This document shows, in pieces, positions 48,403 through 59,381 of a stretch of DNA of 64,000 nucleotides (its first letter is position 1; each line of letters begins with the position of its first letter). The stretch lies in the NCBI GenBank assembly GCA_023053545.1, contig JAKZAN010000159.1, forward strand, positions 1 to 64,000, given 5' to 3'. Source of the DNA: Lepidurus packardi. Lineage: Eukaryota > Arthropoda > Branchiopoda > Notostraca > Triopsidae. A program made the translations under genes and the position numbers. The notes beneath the pieces are model-generated. The model was given only the letters and a program-made list of their open reading frames with translations, ran no database searches and was not told the origin of the DNA.

Positions 48403-50106
48403 ATGGCTGCCAAACATGCCCAGTCTTCACCCTCCAAACTGCCCCCTCTTATGATCCCTGCTGGAGACATCTACCAGGCAGTCGATAAAGGTTTCATCTC
48501 TTTCTGGAAAATATAACGCACTTACAATGCCTCCCCACCTCCCCACAAACACAACCTCCACACTTCTCTCAACCATAACAACCCCTATCATCCCGGACAT
48601 AGCAGCTCCAACCCGAAACGTATGGTTACCCAGGCACCCCTTTCAACCCCGTCTAGTCGCAGCCCTACCCATCAATTAGTTGGATCCCGATCCATCCGTA
48701 TTAAGACCGAACATCAATAACTATCTCTCGCCCTCAGTGGCAATAAAACCAAGCTAAACAAACTCCTTGAGAACATGGGTCACCAGCGGGATGTGGAGTA
48801 CGATGAATACATAAAGAACAGTTTTAGATATAACAAGCTACTACAATTGAACACCCGCCGGAGCCGACTAGCTACACTCGCTAGCAATACTAACAACAAA
48901 GTCGGTGAGATTAAGGTCAAGAACATCGTGCAGTACAAGCACGATCAACTGATGTACGAAGCTGCGATTTAAAAACCACTGGTCAAAGGGTGGAAGCCTG
49001 AGTCACGTGAGGGACAAGCTTGTATAATGTACAAAGATCAGATGATACTGACGGGAGGCCATAACAATACTCCACTCAATGTGATTTGCTCCTTCAACTT
49101 CAGGGACTTTACTTGGAGTAAACTCGCTACGGTAGAAATGAACAGAAGCTTTCATACTGCAGTTGTGTATAAATCCCACTATGTGATACTTTTTGGAGGC
49201 ATTGGGGCTCAGAACATTTACACAAAGGAACGAGAGTACCTGAACAATTCTGCACTCTATGACGCGCACACGAACTCGCACAAGTATGTTAAGATCGAAA
49301 ACGAGGAGCTGGTAGAACCCAGAAGAAATCACAGTGCCGTTGTGATTGGCAGATACATGTTCGTGTTCGGTGGTATCAACTCTAAAGGCTAGCACCTCAA
49401 AGATCTCAAGTATCTTGATTTGAAGGAGCTGAAGTGGTACGGGAAGGATTATAAGTGCTGGGATACTGAGATGGAGACCCGGTTTCTCAGTAAGGGCTTA
49501 GCCAAGCACACGATGATCACCAATTTTGAGCCCCGCAAAGCCTATCCTTTGTACTCTTCGACATACTCCTAATACGAAGGGGTATTTGTCTTCGGTGGCT
49601 GCAATCAGAATGGAGAGTCGAACGTGCTTCTACAGTTTAGGCTGAATAAGTTCGTCCCAGGGTTGTACAAGCTTGAGCCGAGCGGTATTCCGCCCTCGAG
49701 TGTGAAGCCTCTGGTCTAGAGACTCAACCAGCACATGTTTGCTGTGGTTTCAGGAGAAAGAGACAACAGGCAACTGTGTCTTTACAGAATCTTCGAGAAC
49801 GAGTTCGTGATGCTCTAGAACAGAAACAGCGTGAACAGCATGGGAGGAATCTTTAGCAGTATGGTGATGTTTCAAGACAGCCTGTACTTTTTCTTTGGGC
49901 TGTGTGAACAAGGATATGTGTCAACGGTCACTAAAGTCAAGGTGCTGGAGAAACCGAAGAATCCTCAGCATCAACTCAGGAGAGTGCTGATCGATAACGA
50001 TACTTTGGGAGTCAGTGAGTCTCCAGGCTCGCAAAGGGAGTATAGCAACTAAATCAGGGAATAAAGCAGTTTGGTTAACGAAGGAAGTGAGCCCCCGCCC
50101 TAATGA
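48403..50106 (+). CDS. Kelch-repeat protein
   Basis: A single exon of 567 residues. The N-terminal 190 residues are Pro/Ser/His-rich, then basic helices. A kelch propeller follows from about residue 205: ILTGGHNNTPLNVICSFNF, WSKLATVEMNRSFHTAVVYK, HYVILFGGIG, EPRRNHSAVVIGRYMFVFGG, VFVFGGCNQNGESNVLLQF and FEDSLYFFFGLCEQGYVSTV-type blades, each with the double Gly and distal Trp/Tyr where visible. Kelch propellers bind partners such as cullin substrates or actin; no BTB or F-box domain is present here to say which. Upstream and downstream neighbours are on the same strand at 280 and 175 bp. Confidence 0.88.
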
Positions 50107-50282
50107 TTCGTATGGGTTGCCTTTAAATTTTCATCAAGTCTATATATTATACTTCGCTTTTAGCTATGTTTTATCTATTTCTAAATACTACGTGTCTACC
50201 AACGAGTATCATTTTATTTGTCTGGACAAAGTGAGTGCCCTTTAAGATTTGTCTTAGTGAATCAAACAACATTAACCCATCT

Positions 50283-51408
50283 ATGAAGTCGGAAGCTCTT
50301 ATCAAAGAAATCAAGAAAGACAACTTGGATAAGGTCAAGTCCATCCTCGAGGAGGGAGAAGTCAATATCAACTTCCACGACAAAAAGTCCGGAGGCAGGA
50401 ATATCCTGCAGATAGCCATTGGATCTGATAATCCCCAGATCTTCAAGGAGATACTAGCCTATCCCGGCATCAACCTCAACGCTCCGAACCTAGCAGGAGA
50501 CGAGACTCCTCTTCAAACAGTAACCCTCTCCACACCAATTTTAGGCAATCACATTCGGCAATCCCAGCTTCTTTTAATAACTTCTCAATAGGCCTTGCGA
50601 TAAAAACCTCGCCAACAACCAGAATCTCACCTCTGTCCATACTGCCATCCTTGAGAACAAACCAGACTTTCTCATGCTTCTAAAAAAATATCACGCAAAC
50701 TTTAACCTAAAAACCATCCAGGGATCGCTACTCAATCTCTCGGTAGTCTCAAACTCTACAGAATGCACGGAGTGGCTTGTTCACAACATGCCTGATATAG
50801 ACTTCAACCCGAGAGACGAGTAGGGTAATACATGCCTGCACCTATCTACAGCTGCCAACAACCCAGCAGTCTGCCAACTTCTTATTGAAAGTGCCAAGAA
50901 GATCTGGATTGAAAAACAGAGTGCACTTTAAGATTTCATTAATGCACAGAATAATCAAGGAGACACAGCCTTACACTTGGCTCAGAAGGGCGACCACCAG
51001 ACAGTCCTGCAAATCATCTCGAGTAGCAAAATACCGCTGAACCTGGAATTGAAGAATCGCAAGGGCGAGACGCCAGCAGATATCGTAGCCAAAAGGAAAT
51101 AGGCAAAGTAGGTGAATGCACAAGCATTGGAAAAGGCAAAGGAACAGAAGAAACAGCGGGAGGCAGAGAAGGCTGTGATGAAGCAGAGATAAATCGAGAA
51201 AGCGATTGAAGAAGAGAAGAAGAGAAAGCAATAGATGAAAGAGCTGGAGAAGCAGATGGTTCGGCAGACGGAGGAGAAGGTGGAGACTGAACAGAAGAAG
51301 ACACGGTGGATGTTCCTGGTAGTGTTCCTGGGGGTGGTCGGGGCTGCGTACATGCTGATGAACTACATGATCGAGAGGAACAAGAGCAAACTGGTGTTCG
51401 TGGACTGA
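50283..51408 (+). CDS. Tail-anchored ankyrin-repeat protein
   Basis: A 366-residue protein with one 25-nt intron (50520-50544). Residues 1-255 hold ankyrin-type repeats (LIKEIKKDNLDKVKSILEEG, GRNILQIAIGSDNPQIFKEI, GNTCLHLSTAANNPAVCQLL, GDTALHLAQKGDHQTVLQII). Next comes a long charged coiled coil (ALEKAKEQKKQREAEKAVMK) with UAR=Glu codons, then one membrane segment (WMFLVVFLGVVGAAYMLM) and a short basic tail, NYMIERNKSKLVFVD. The topology is cytosolic domain plus C-terminal anchor in the ER or outer mitochondrial membrane. The function is unknown; the layout suggests an organelle-surface adaptor. Confidence 0.88.
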
Positions 51409-51769
51409 GGCTGATAAGCATGTAGCTATATTTCTAATCAGAACAAACCATCATGTTGGGTGTATTATCTAATGGTTATTGAAAAGAAACAAACATGAAT
51501 CTAATTTGATTATGTTTTGTATTTTTCCGGGAAACGATAGACCGATATAAGGGCAGGCACTTTTTTTACTTCGATTATTTTATTAGTAGTTTCAACAGTA
51601 CAAGGCCTTCCTTGCTCAGAATGATCCCACCCATAAGTCGAATCACTCTTCGCCATGCCACTCCTCCATCGCTAATTCGTTTTGGTATTCTAACTGCAAA
51701 ACATTACAACTAAAATAAAAAGTAGAGTCCAGAACTAGCCAACGATCATCTCGATGAACAATTCCTCCC
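51409..51769. other. Intergenic between convergent genes
   Basis: About 360 bp. A - strand frame continues past the next gene's stop in another frame (51643-51831) with an intron-like GT...TTTTGCAG unit, so the neighbouring gene could have an alternative 3' end here. Confidence 0.45.
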
Positions 51770-52629
51770 TCATTCGTATTGGTTCTACTGGGCTTCGAGT
51801 AACTACAGCAGGTTGCTCGTTGAGTCATCACGGTGGTTCCCCTCGCTCTTCTTCTTCTCTATGGCACTCACTTCTAAGTTCTCCAGCCCTTCCATCTCGA
51901 TACTCAGTTCGTGGAACATATGGCTCCTCTTCTCTCGAAGATACAAGGGTTTGTTGCCTGAACTGTTCCGACGGGGACGGGTCTGTTTGATTAGGGCTTC
52001 CTTTCTTTGAAGATAGGGATTGTTTCGCATTCGGTCGAGAAAACGATATTGTTCGCAGTCGAGGAGTTTGCGACTTTTTCGCAAGAACTCGCCATCTTTA
52101 GGAAGTTCCTTGAGGCTCGGCAAGGTAGGGTTGGTTTTAGGAGTGTTGATTTTATTCTACTCTCTCTGCTCGTCCTTAGAGTTCAAGCGAGGTTCTTTGG
52201 CGAAATCCATGGCAATCGAGGGCAGGGGGGCTAGCTTAATGGTATTTTTGAGGAAGTGGTTGACGGTCCTCGGAGCATCTGCCGGGTCAGTATCGGGTCT
52301 GGTGGATTTACTTCTATTTCTTGCTGTGAATAGCGAAAATATTTTGTTAATTGAATTCGTAAGGAAAAAGATGAGACAACACCATCAAAGAAAAGAAAGA
52401 CAATCAGCAGAGTATGTGTACTTCTAAAGGGTTCAAGCACCAGCGGAGCGATCAGAGGCGCCTGTGACGGAGGGGAGTTTCGTTTAACAAAGCTCCCTCT
52501 AATGGAGTGGAGGGCAGTGACTCTGTGATGATCTATATATGCACTTGCTGGGTTTCTGGGATCGATGTGCTGGGGTTGGTTGTAGGGGCTGGAGTTTCTA
52601 TGTTTGAGGGGGGCATGCGATTTGAGCAT
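51770..52629 (-). CDS. Hypothetical basic protein
   Basis: A 253-residue protein with one 98-nt intron (52324-52421). Exon 1 is His/Pro/Ser-rich (MLKSHAPLKHRNSSPYNQPQ). Exon 2 is charged: KELPKDGEFLRKSRKLLDCE, YRFLDRMRNNPYLQRKEALI, RNSSGNKPLYLREKRS, then HELSIEMEGLENLEVS. No domain is recognised. The intron has a strong pyrimidine tract and is longer than most here. The stop at 51770 is the first in-frame UGA. Confidence 0.72.
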
Positions 52630-52992
52630 GTGAGATAGAGGGTAAGGTGGAAGACTAGGGGAAGAAAGAAGGTATTTTTCTAATAATATGAGTAATATAA
52701 TAAGAGAGTGGCAGGATTGGCTGGGACAAATATGTAGTCCTATTAATGAGGAGAACAGCCTGCCGATACATGTACTAAGTTATAATATAGAGTCATAATT
52801 TCGCTATTTCCTGTATCATTCCTTTGAAACCATCGTGGGTCTATATAGCATGCTACACGCAGGGAATTATATCATAGACCACTTGGAATTCGACTCTTCT
52901 TTATAAAAAGATGTGATGGATTTATTCGTACACAACAATACATTCGACACAGACACAAACACTATGATACTCCATACATACTCAATAGAAAC
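52630..52992. other. Intergenic, about 360 bp
   Basis: AT-rich spacer between two - strand genes. Nothing recognised. Confidence 0.55.
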
Positions 52993-54300
52993 TCAGAAGG
53001 GTTTGAAGCTTGGCGACTCTGGCGGCAGCTCGCTACAGTTCTTCCCGCCCATCTCTCCAGCTTTAGGGTTTTCGGTGTCTTCGAATAAATTTCGGAAAGG
53101 ACTGCGACCCGGGGCGGCGACTTCTTCCTCCGGCTTCACAGTCTGCTGCTTCTCATCCTTCTTCTTCTTGAAGAACTGGTCGAGAGGGATGATGCCTGTG
53201 GGCTGCTGCGCGAATACGTTGGACTTAACCTGCTGCTCCTCCTTCGCGCTACTGTATTTCTGGATGCTGGGGGGCTCCTTGCCTCCTGCTTCCATGACTT
53301 CTGAACATTTCCTCTTGAAGACCTCGATCTTCTGGCCCAGTTGATTGACATCCAGATCAACTATATTTTCAAATATTTAGGTTTGCTGTTCGGCACGATG
53401 TTTGTACACCTCTGACTGCCTGCTGTAGTTATCCAGACAGTCTCGGATCTGCTCTTCCGATAGATTCACGATCACTCCGAGGTTTGACTCCACGTCATCA
53501 ATAATTGATTCAATTTCGCTGATATTCTAATCATTAGTTTAGGTCTCAAGGAGAGCGACTTGTAGTGTTCTGCGGGATTCGGCCTTCAACTGGCTCAGAT
53601 GCTGATTGCGCATTAAGTCTACATGTTCCTGTATGGCGTCATAGAACTCGTTGGCTACTTGAAGCTGTGAGGCGTAGTGGGCCTCGAGCTGTGAAAATGA
53701 GCGGTTGTGGTCTTTAAGCTGCTTGTCGATGCCCTTGATTCTGTCTAAAAAGTCATAGATCTACTTGACAGTCTTGTTGGCTCCCGCATTTTGGTTCATC
53801 ATAAAAATAGCAGGAGCACTTGTTTTCTTGCCACCAGTGAAGTAATTACCATTGTTATTCTGTAGAGGCTCCTTTTTACCGAAAGGGTTAGTTATTCCTT
53901 GCAGTCCCGAAGGACCAGTAACTTTTTACAACTGGAAGCCCTGGCTCGCCAGCTGTGCTGCACATTTACCACAATAGCCTCCTACTTCCTCGCCCTCAAC
54001 CATACACCTAAACTATTGGGGTCTGTTCGGGTGGTTGGCACAGAATTGAGCAGGAGCTGCTTTGGGCATTCCAGTGAAGAAGCCCGAAGGATTGTAGGAG
54101 TCTGGTTTGGTTGCAACACTGGGTTTACGTGTAGCATTGAGCTTGTTAGGGGACAGAGTACGCATAAAGTCATAGGTAGGGGCATTTTATTTATTGGTAG
54201 GACGAGCAGTCCTGATGGGACTGACAGTGCCAGGGTTACGGCCTCGGATGGGAGTGTTTCCGGAGGCAACACGCGGGTTGAGCAGCTAAATCTTCCTCAT
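52993..54300 (-). CDS. Protein with a B-box-like zinc site and coiled coil
   Basis: A single exon of 435 residues. After a basic Thr/Pro-rich N-terminus (NTPIRGRNPGTVSPIRTARP), residues about 85-120 form a compact metal site: FCANHPNRPEEFRCMVEGEE followed by VGGYCGKCAAQL, with C-x2-H, C and C-x2-C ligands as in shortened B-boxes. Residues about 180-330 are coiled coil (IYDFLDRIKGIDKQLKDHNR, LEAHYASQLQVANEFYDAIQ). The C-terminus is disordered and Lys/Glu-rich (FFKKKKDEKQQTVKPEEE). The B-box plus coiled-coil order recalls the TRIM family without RING; in ciliates such proteins are common and mostly uncharacterised. Confidence 0.83.
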
Positions 54301-54702
54301 CGTTTGTAGTTCAGAGAAGAGTAGGCGGGAGAAGGTGATAAAATGATAATATGTCGAGTATTTAACAGCTATTTTGTTAGTGAGAGGAGGGAAGATAAAT
54401 ATGATGGCAAGGAGGGAAATGCTATTGTGTTGTAGGGGCTATAATTTTAACTGATAAACCTATGTTCTATTAATAAGTCCCGAGGAACCACATATGCTCA
54501 TAAAAATCATAATATTAAAGTCAATAAACACCCTCTTATCAGATAGATGATCGTGGAAAGCCAGTAAATCCTATGACTCTACGTATGCTCGGTTATTGGT
54601 TATAGATTGGCTCCTGAAACATAGATCCCGGATTAGGTATAGGTATGTCTCCCTCGTCGTGACATCCAACCAAGGGTGTCCTTCAGAGGTTGCCATCTAT
54701 CC
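54301..54702. other. Intergenic, about 400 bp
   Basis: 5' flank of the B-box-like gene and 3' flank of the TPR gene. No feature is seen. Confidence 0.55.
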
Positions 54703-56630
54703 TCAGATCAAGGAACACACATTTGGGTCTCTATGGTTTCTGTTAAGATGTTGTTTCCGCACAAAAACCCGATCATCTTTAGCTGGATAAATCTCTGCAG
54801 GTGATCGCATCATTTATCTTGCCTCCATATTGCCAACTCTGGCTACTGCTCTGGTCTCTTCCGTCTGACCACCCAAGACCTATTTGCGCCTCAGATTATC
54901 ACCACTGGCATAGACCCGATAGCTCTTCTTACGAAACACCCGTTTCTTTTCTACGGTTTCCGGGTCGTTTTAGCTGGTCTCCGGGATTTACTCGCTGCCC
55001 ACATATCGCCCTGCATGTCTCGAGGCTTCCACTCCTGATTTCTATTTTACTGAATATTCCTGCTCAGAGAAACCACCATAGTAATCTAAATTTCGAACTG
55101 GAGCCCCCCGTAAGTTCGAGGATAAGACTCTATTGGATACATTTCTATTTGAAAGATGGCTGGGTGAGGATATTTTCCATGAAGCCAGATGTTCGTTTGG
55201 CTCGTAGTTCGGGGTCCCTGTCTACCGATCTGGGGCTTCGACTGAATAGTGATAGTTTGCTGAGTTGTGCTGACTCGTTGTGTTTTTGAAATCCTTCTAG
55301 ACAGGAAGCATTTGGAACTCGAAGTGGAGGGTCTTTTCGAGAAGATTAGGCTCGAAGTTGTACTAATTTTTCATTTAGGTGCGCAGAGGCGCATATATTC
55401 GCTTAATTTTCTCCAAGTCCTCCATTTCGTCTATCGAATAGTCCAGTTTTTCCCAATCTGCTTCCTGGCTCTCCATCAACTCATCACAGAAATGGGAATG
55501 GGCTTTCTAAAAACCTTAACCTCCTGCTTTGTAGTTCAACTTCCTGGAACTCTGCTTCGACTCCGCCTCATTCCTGGATATCGCACTATAGTTTTTCTGT
55601 CCTTGCAGAGCCTGGAGTCTGGATTGAGGATTGTTATTGTGTCTTCTGAACAAGAGAGGAGGTCTACTGATCACTATCTTTTCTGCTAGATTCAAATCAT
55701 AGTGCAGCCCTGCGAGAGTGTTCATTTGCCTATTGATTCTGGATCTGTAGGTTGTCTGAGGACTATTAACTCGGCCATCATTTTACTGGCGCAGACTCAG
55801 GAAACTGTTTTTATTGGAGCCTACTCTTCTGGATTCAAGAAGAGACGCAATCTGTTTACTCACACTGTGCCGCGGACCAACAATCTGAACGCAGAGCTCA
55901 TGTGCTTTCGTGATTAAGTTATTCAGGATCGGAGGAACTTCGATCTAATGCAGGGTCTTGACGATAAGCACGATTGAGTGACTCGTGACTTTCAGATAAT
56001 CCGCGGGTAAACTGATTAGGGAACTCTCTCTGGCTATGGTCTACAGTCTCCGGAGGCAGTTCATGGCGGATTCACAGGTCATATCTATTCTATGGGACGG
56101 TTGGGAATATTTGAAAAGGAGTGTACTTCTTAGTTGCAAGATTGATGGCAGTCTGACAAAGATATGTTCGGATTATTCCGAGATAGTTGTTGCTGTCATC
56201 CTAGGTTTCAATATGCAAAGCTTTAGACAGACACCCTTCGGCCTCATTCAAGTTTTGATTATACAGATGAAGAAGAGCAAGGTTATTGAAAGTCAGGGCT
56301 GAAAGCCATTTAGAGACGTGTTAGGCAAGAGGGAGTTTTTAGAGGAAGACTACTGCTTGATGGAGCTCACGGCTGGCCGAATCCAGATCGCCTAAAAACC
56401 AGAGTAGCCAGGAAAGTGTAAGTTTATTGATGAAATACAGAAAAATAACAGCATGCGATTAGATAGGAGGGAGTACCTTTGCTGAGGGAAGAGAGTGCGA
56501 TCTAATTGTAGGAGAGTATGAGGGCTTTGGCTGGCTGTTTTTGGACAGGAGAAGAATAGAGACTGGGTGGTTTCTGGGGCGAAGTGATGATTTTTTTGAC
56601 GATGTAGTTGGCGCTGCGATGCTTCTTCAT
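54703..56630 (-). CDS. TPR-domain protein
   Basis: A 604-residue protein from three exons (introns 56392-56476, 85 nt, and 56048-56075, 28 nt). Tetratricopeptide-type helices occupy about residues 35-230: ALILSYNEIALSSLSK, GDLDSASRELHQAVVFLEKL, WLSALTFNNLALLHLYNQNL, NEAEGCLSKALHIE, LGIIRTYLCQTAINLATKKY and ILNNLITKAHELCVQIVGPR. The second half is basic and disordered (NDGRVNSPQTTYRSRINRQM, SGDNLRRKEVLGGQTEETRA). The + strand carries long open frames through this region that are shadows. The frame is open upstream of the chosen Met, so a 5' exon may exist. Likely a scaffold; partners unknown. Confidence 0.82.
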
Positions 56631-56844
56631 GAGGTTATCAGGAGGCACGCTGTTTTTAATAGAAATCGGATGCTGGGATTACAGTATTAATCCTAAGGCG
56701 AGAAACAGAAAAAAGGAATAGTGTCAATGTCGAGTAAAGGTATTCCATTCGAGTCCGAGCACTTTATAAAGTATATTGGATTTTCCTCCTTCAACCTGGA
56801 ATAGTATAATTAAAATGGACTGACCACCTTTTTACACATCAAGA

Positions 56845-57531
56845 ATGTTGCGAATACCCGACTCCCTCCTGTCCCTCGCTGCATTATTGCTGCTTGTGTC
56901 TGCTGCCACATGCACAACCATGATCAACCCATCCCTCGAACCCCTAGCCCAGACTCTCCTCAAAAACGCCATGCGCAAAACCTAACTTGACCTCAAGTCA
57001 CCATACCATTTTCCCGTGCCCCTATAATCACCCATCGAAACCAAGTGCCCAGTCTGTTCCAAGAATTTTCGGAATACAACCTACTTACAATTCCACATTA
57101 TGTCCAAACACATCCCTGCCGACTCCCCGACCCACCAGGTTGTGTTCGCACAGACTATATGTCTTTTCGCCAGGTGCAGGAATTAAATCGGAGTCAAACT
57201 TAGAGATAAATCTAGAATGCAGTTGTGTCTTGAATTTGCAAAGGAACACCTCTAGTTGCGTAAGGATTAACTACCCAAAAACTATCCAAGCTAAGAGTCG
57301 AGGCTACGAGATACTTTGGAGTAGCTGCGTGCTTATGATCGGCTGTGCACGATTCTGATGGACGACCAGGGCTAGACAAGCCAGCTGACGAACAGCCTGA
57401 ACAAACCATTCTCAGTGTTCTTGTACTGGGTGTCTGTGATAGTATGCTTGGTGGCGGTGGTGAGTTACTACTCGGGACTCTACGATAGACTGATGCCGAA
57501 GAACAAAAACAAAAGATCGAAGTACGAATGA
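56845..57531 (+). CDS. Secretory-pathway C2H2 zinc-finger protein with membrane anchor
   Basis: A single exon of 228 residues. The N-terminal signal peptide (LLSLAALLLLVSAATC) is followed at about residue 70 by one classical C2H2 finger, CPVCSKNFRNTTYLQFHIMS KH (C-x2-C-x12-H-x4-H). After that come a helical region (CLEFAKEHLELRKDELPKNY), one membrane segment (FSVFLYWVSVIVCLVAVVSY) and a short basic cytosolic tail (RLMPKNKNKRSKYE). The finger should therefore lie in the ER lumen or outside the cell, which is unusual for C2H2. The frame is clean and UGA-terminated. The function is unknown. Confidence 0.82.
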
Positions 57532-57781
57532 TATGACTTATAGGATAGTGCAGATAGATAGATTTCCCTGAATTTATGTGGATGCCAAAATTTGAAATTT
57601 GTATTTTTGCAGGTATGCTTGTCGACCTATCTTTGGAAACAGAGTGACATATAGGATCTGAAGATAATTTGCCGAAGTTGCAATTGTTTGATGTAAGTTG
57701 CCGTCGAGCGGATGCTGCCACCATCTTCATATTTAGTAGATTCAGACTATATACATCCACGTATCAATACGTCATCTAGGT

Positions 57782-58729
57782 TCATCGTCTCGTTTCTCTC
57801 TCCAGTTCTCCCTTCAACTCGCCCCCCAGGTGCACGTCGCCGTTGTACCACACGTGTCTTTGCACCCTCTCTATCGTGTACCTCTCGTTAGGGTCTGGAT
57901 TCAGCATCTTCTCAATTAAGTCTTTAGATTCTTTATCCAGCCAATCTGCACCTGATTCCCGCCAAAATCTCTCCTTATCGTCATGCATCAGCCTCATGGC
58001 ATTTTGAACATCAGATGCCGCCTCTTCACGGCTTCCACTGCCACACCCTCCGAAGGGAAAGAGCCCTGTGAGCATGGCAAACAGGATGACGCCACATGAG
58101 AAAACATCTGCACATCGCCCATCGTAAAGCCTACCGAAGCAGTTGAGGACCTCGGGAGCTGCGTAGCCTTGTGTGCCTAGAGGCTTAGTCTGGAAGACTT
58201 AGCTACTACCAAAGCCGAAATCAGATATCTTAAGATGAAATGCCTCGTCCAGTAAGAGGTTTTCTAGTTTGAGGTCTAGATGGACCTTATTTTGGGAATG
58301 CAGGTACTGGACCCCTTAAATCAGCATGTGGAACCATGTGCGGACAACCTCTTCGCCGAGTCCTCGCTTCGAGCCAGTCCTTATGAGTTTTTGGGTGAAG
58401 TAGTTTTTCAATAGCGAAAACATAGACCCATTAGAAGCGTACTCGAGCACTAGCAACTCGTAGGATTTGGCGCTTTCGACAGGATGACAGGAGTGGGATT
58501 TAGGAGTGCTTAGGACAGCTTGGGGTCGGTAGGCAAAGGTTCTGAGGATAGAGTGATGAGAAAGGGAGTGTGTGAGAGTATGCTATTGGATAGCGTGGTG
58601 AGAGTGCTAAGGGTAGTAGAGTTTGAGTGCGTAGGAGTTATGTTAGAAGGTGGCAAGGATGACCTGAGCTGTGAGTCCTTGGCCAAGGAGAGCTTGCAGT
58701 GCAAACTAGTCAATCTGAGGAGTGATCAT
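57782..58729 (-). CDS. Ser/Thr kinase with HLDLKLEN catalytic loop
   Basis: A single exon of 315 residues, nearly all kinase domain. P-loop [13 protein letters not shown], Lys of beta3 in [44 protein letters not shown] (the usual HRD Arg is Leu), [41 protein letters not shown] and [20 protein letters not shown]. The HLDLKLEN loop is known from large ciliate-expanded kinase families related to CAMK/NEK groups. Asp of the loop, Asn and DFG are intact, so it is probably active but not regulated by an RD-type activation-loop switch. No regulatory domain is attached. Confidence 0.9.
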
Positions 58730-59381
58730 AAGAGACGGGGGATATTATTTTTATTGTTTCTGGAGAAAAGATGAGAAAAGAAAAGAAAATAATAATGGGA
58801 GTGTGTATGGGGGAGTCTTGAAGTATAATGTCAGTTTAAAATAGCAAGGGTGGTTTGCACTGTTTTTATAAATTAGTCGAAAGGCTAAAGTGAAGTGTCG
58901 AGGCTTAGCCAAATACTTGTATAAACTACACATGAAACTAAAAAGAGAATATCCTGTATAGACTTGTTTTTGCCATACTGTCGAATGCCAATATAAACAA
59001 TAAATCATAATAGCTGCTTCTTATCTTCTCATACTCTGGCGCCATCCTATATCCAAAACACTATATTCTGAATATTCCAAGATCGTCAAGCTGTCTCCCA
59101 CTCTAATAGACTTCTTCGACTGTACACCCTGTCTTCTTCCATGCTAGTTCTTCTATGAGATGCACTCGCATTTACGATTTGCGGCAGATGCATTCAACAA
59201 TAGACTGTGGCAGGCACAACGTCAACATTTGTACTCTTTTGCTTGATTTGTAGCGAATACACTACAATTAGGACTCCTTGCAGATATAAAAATTAAAGAG
59301 AGGCCAAAACACCCAGTCGGCACACCAGACTATTCTGAAAAATTAATTCATAAGGGACATTATTATTTAACCAATATCAAA
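58730..59381. other. Divergent promoter region, about 650 bp
   Basis: AT-rich DNA between the kinase and VPS13, which are transcribed away from each other. No RNA gene is recognised. Confidence 0.5.

Noticed and set aside
54596-55917. Long + strand frames with protein-like stretches
   Set aside because: The - strand TPR gene explains this interval with continuous exons and phases. The + frames are shadows kept open by the code.
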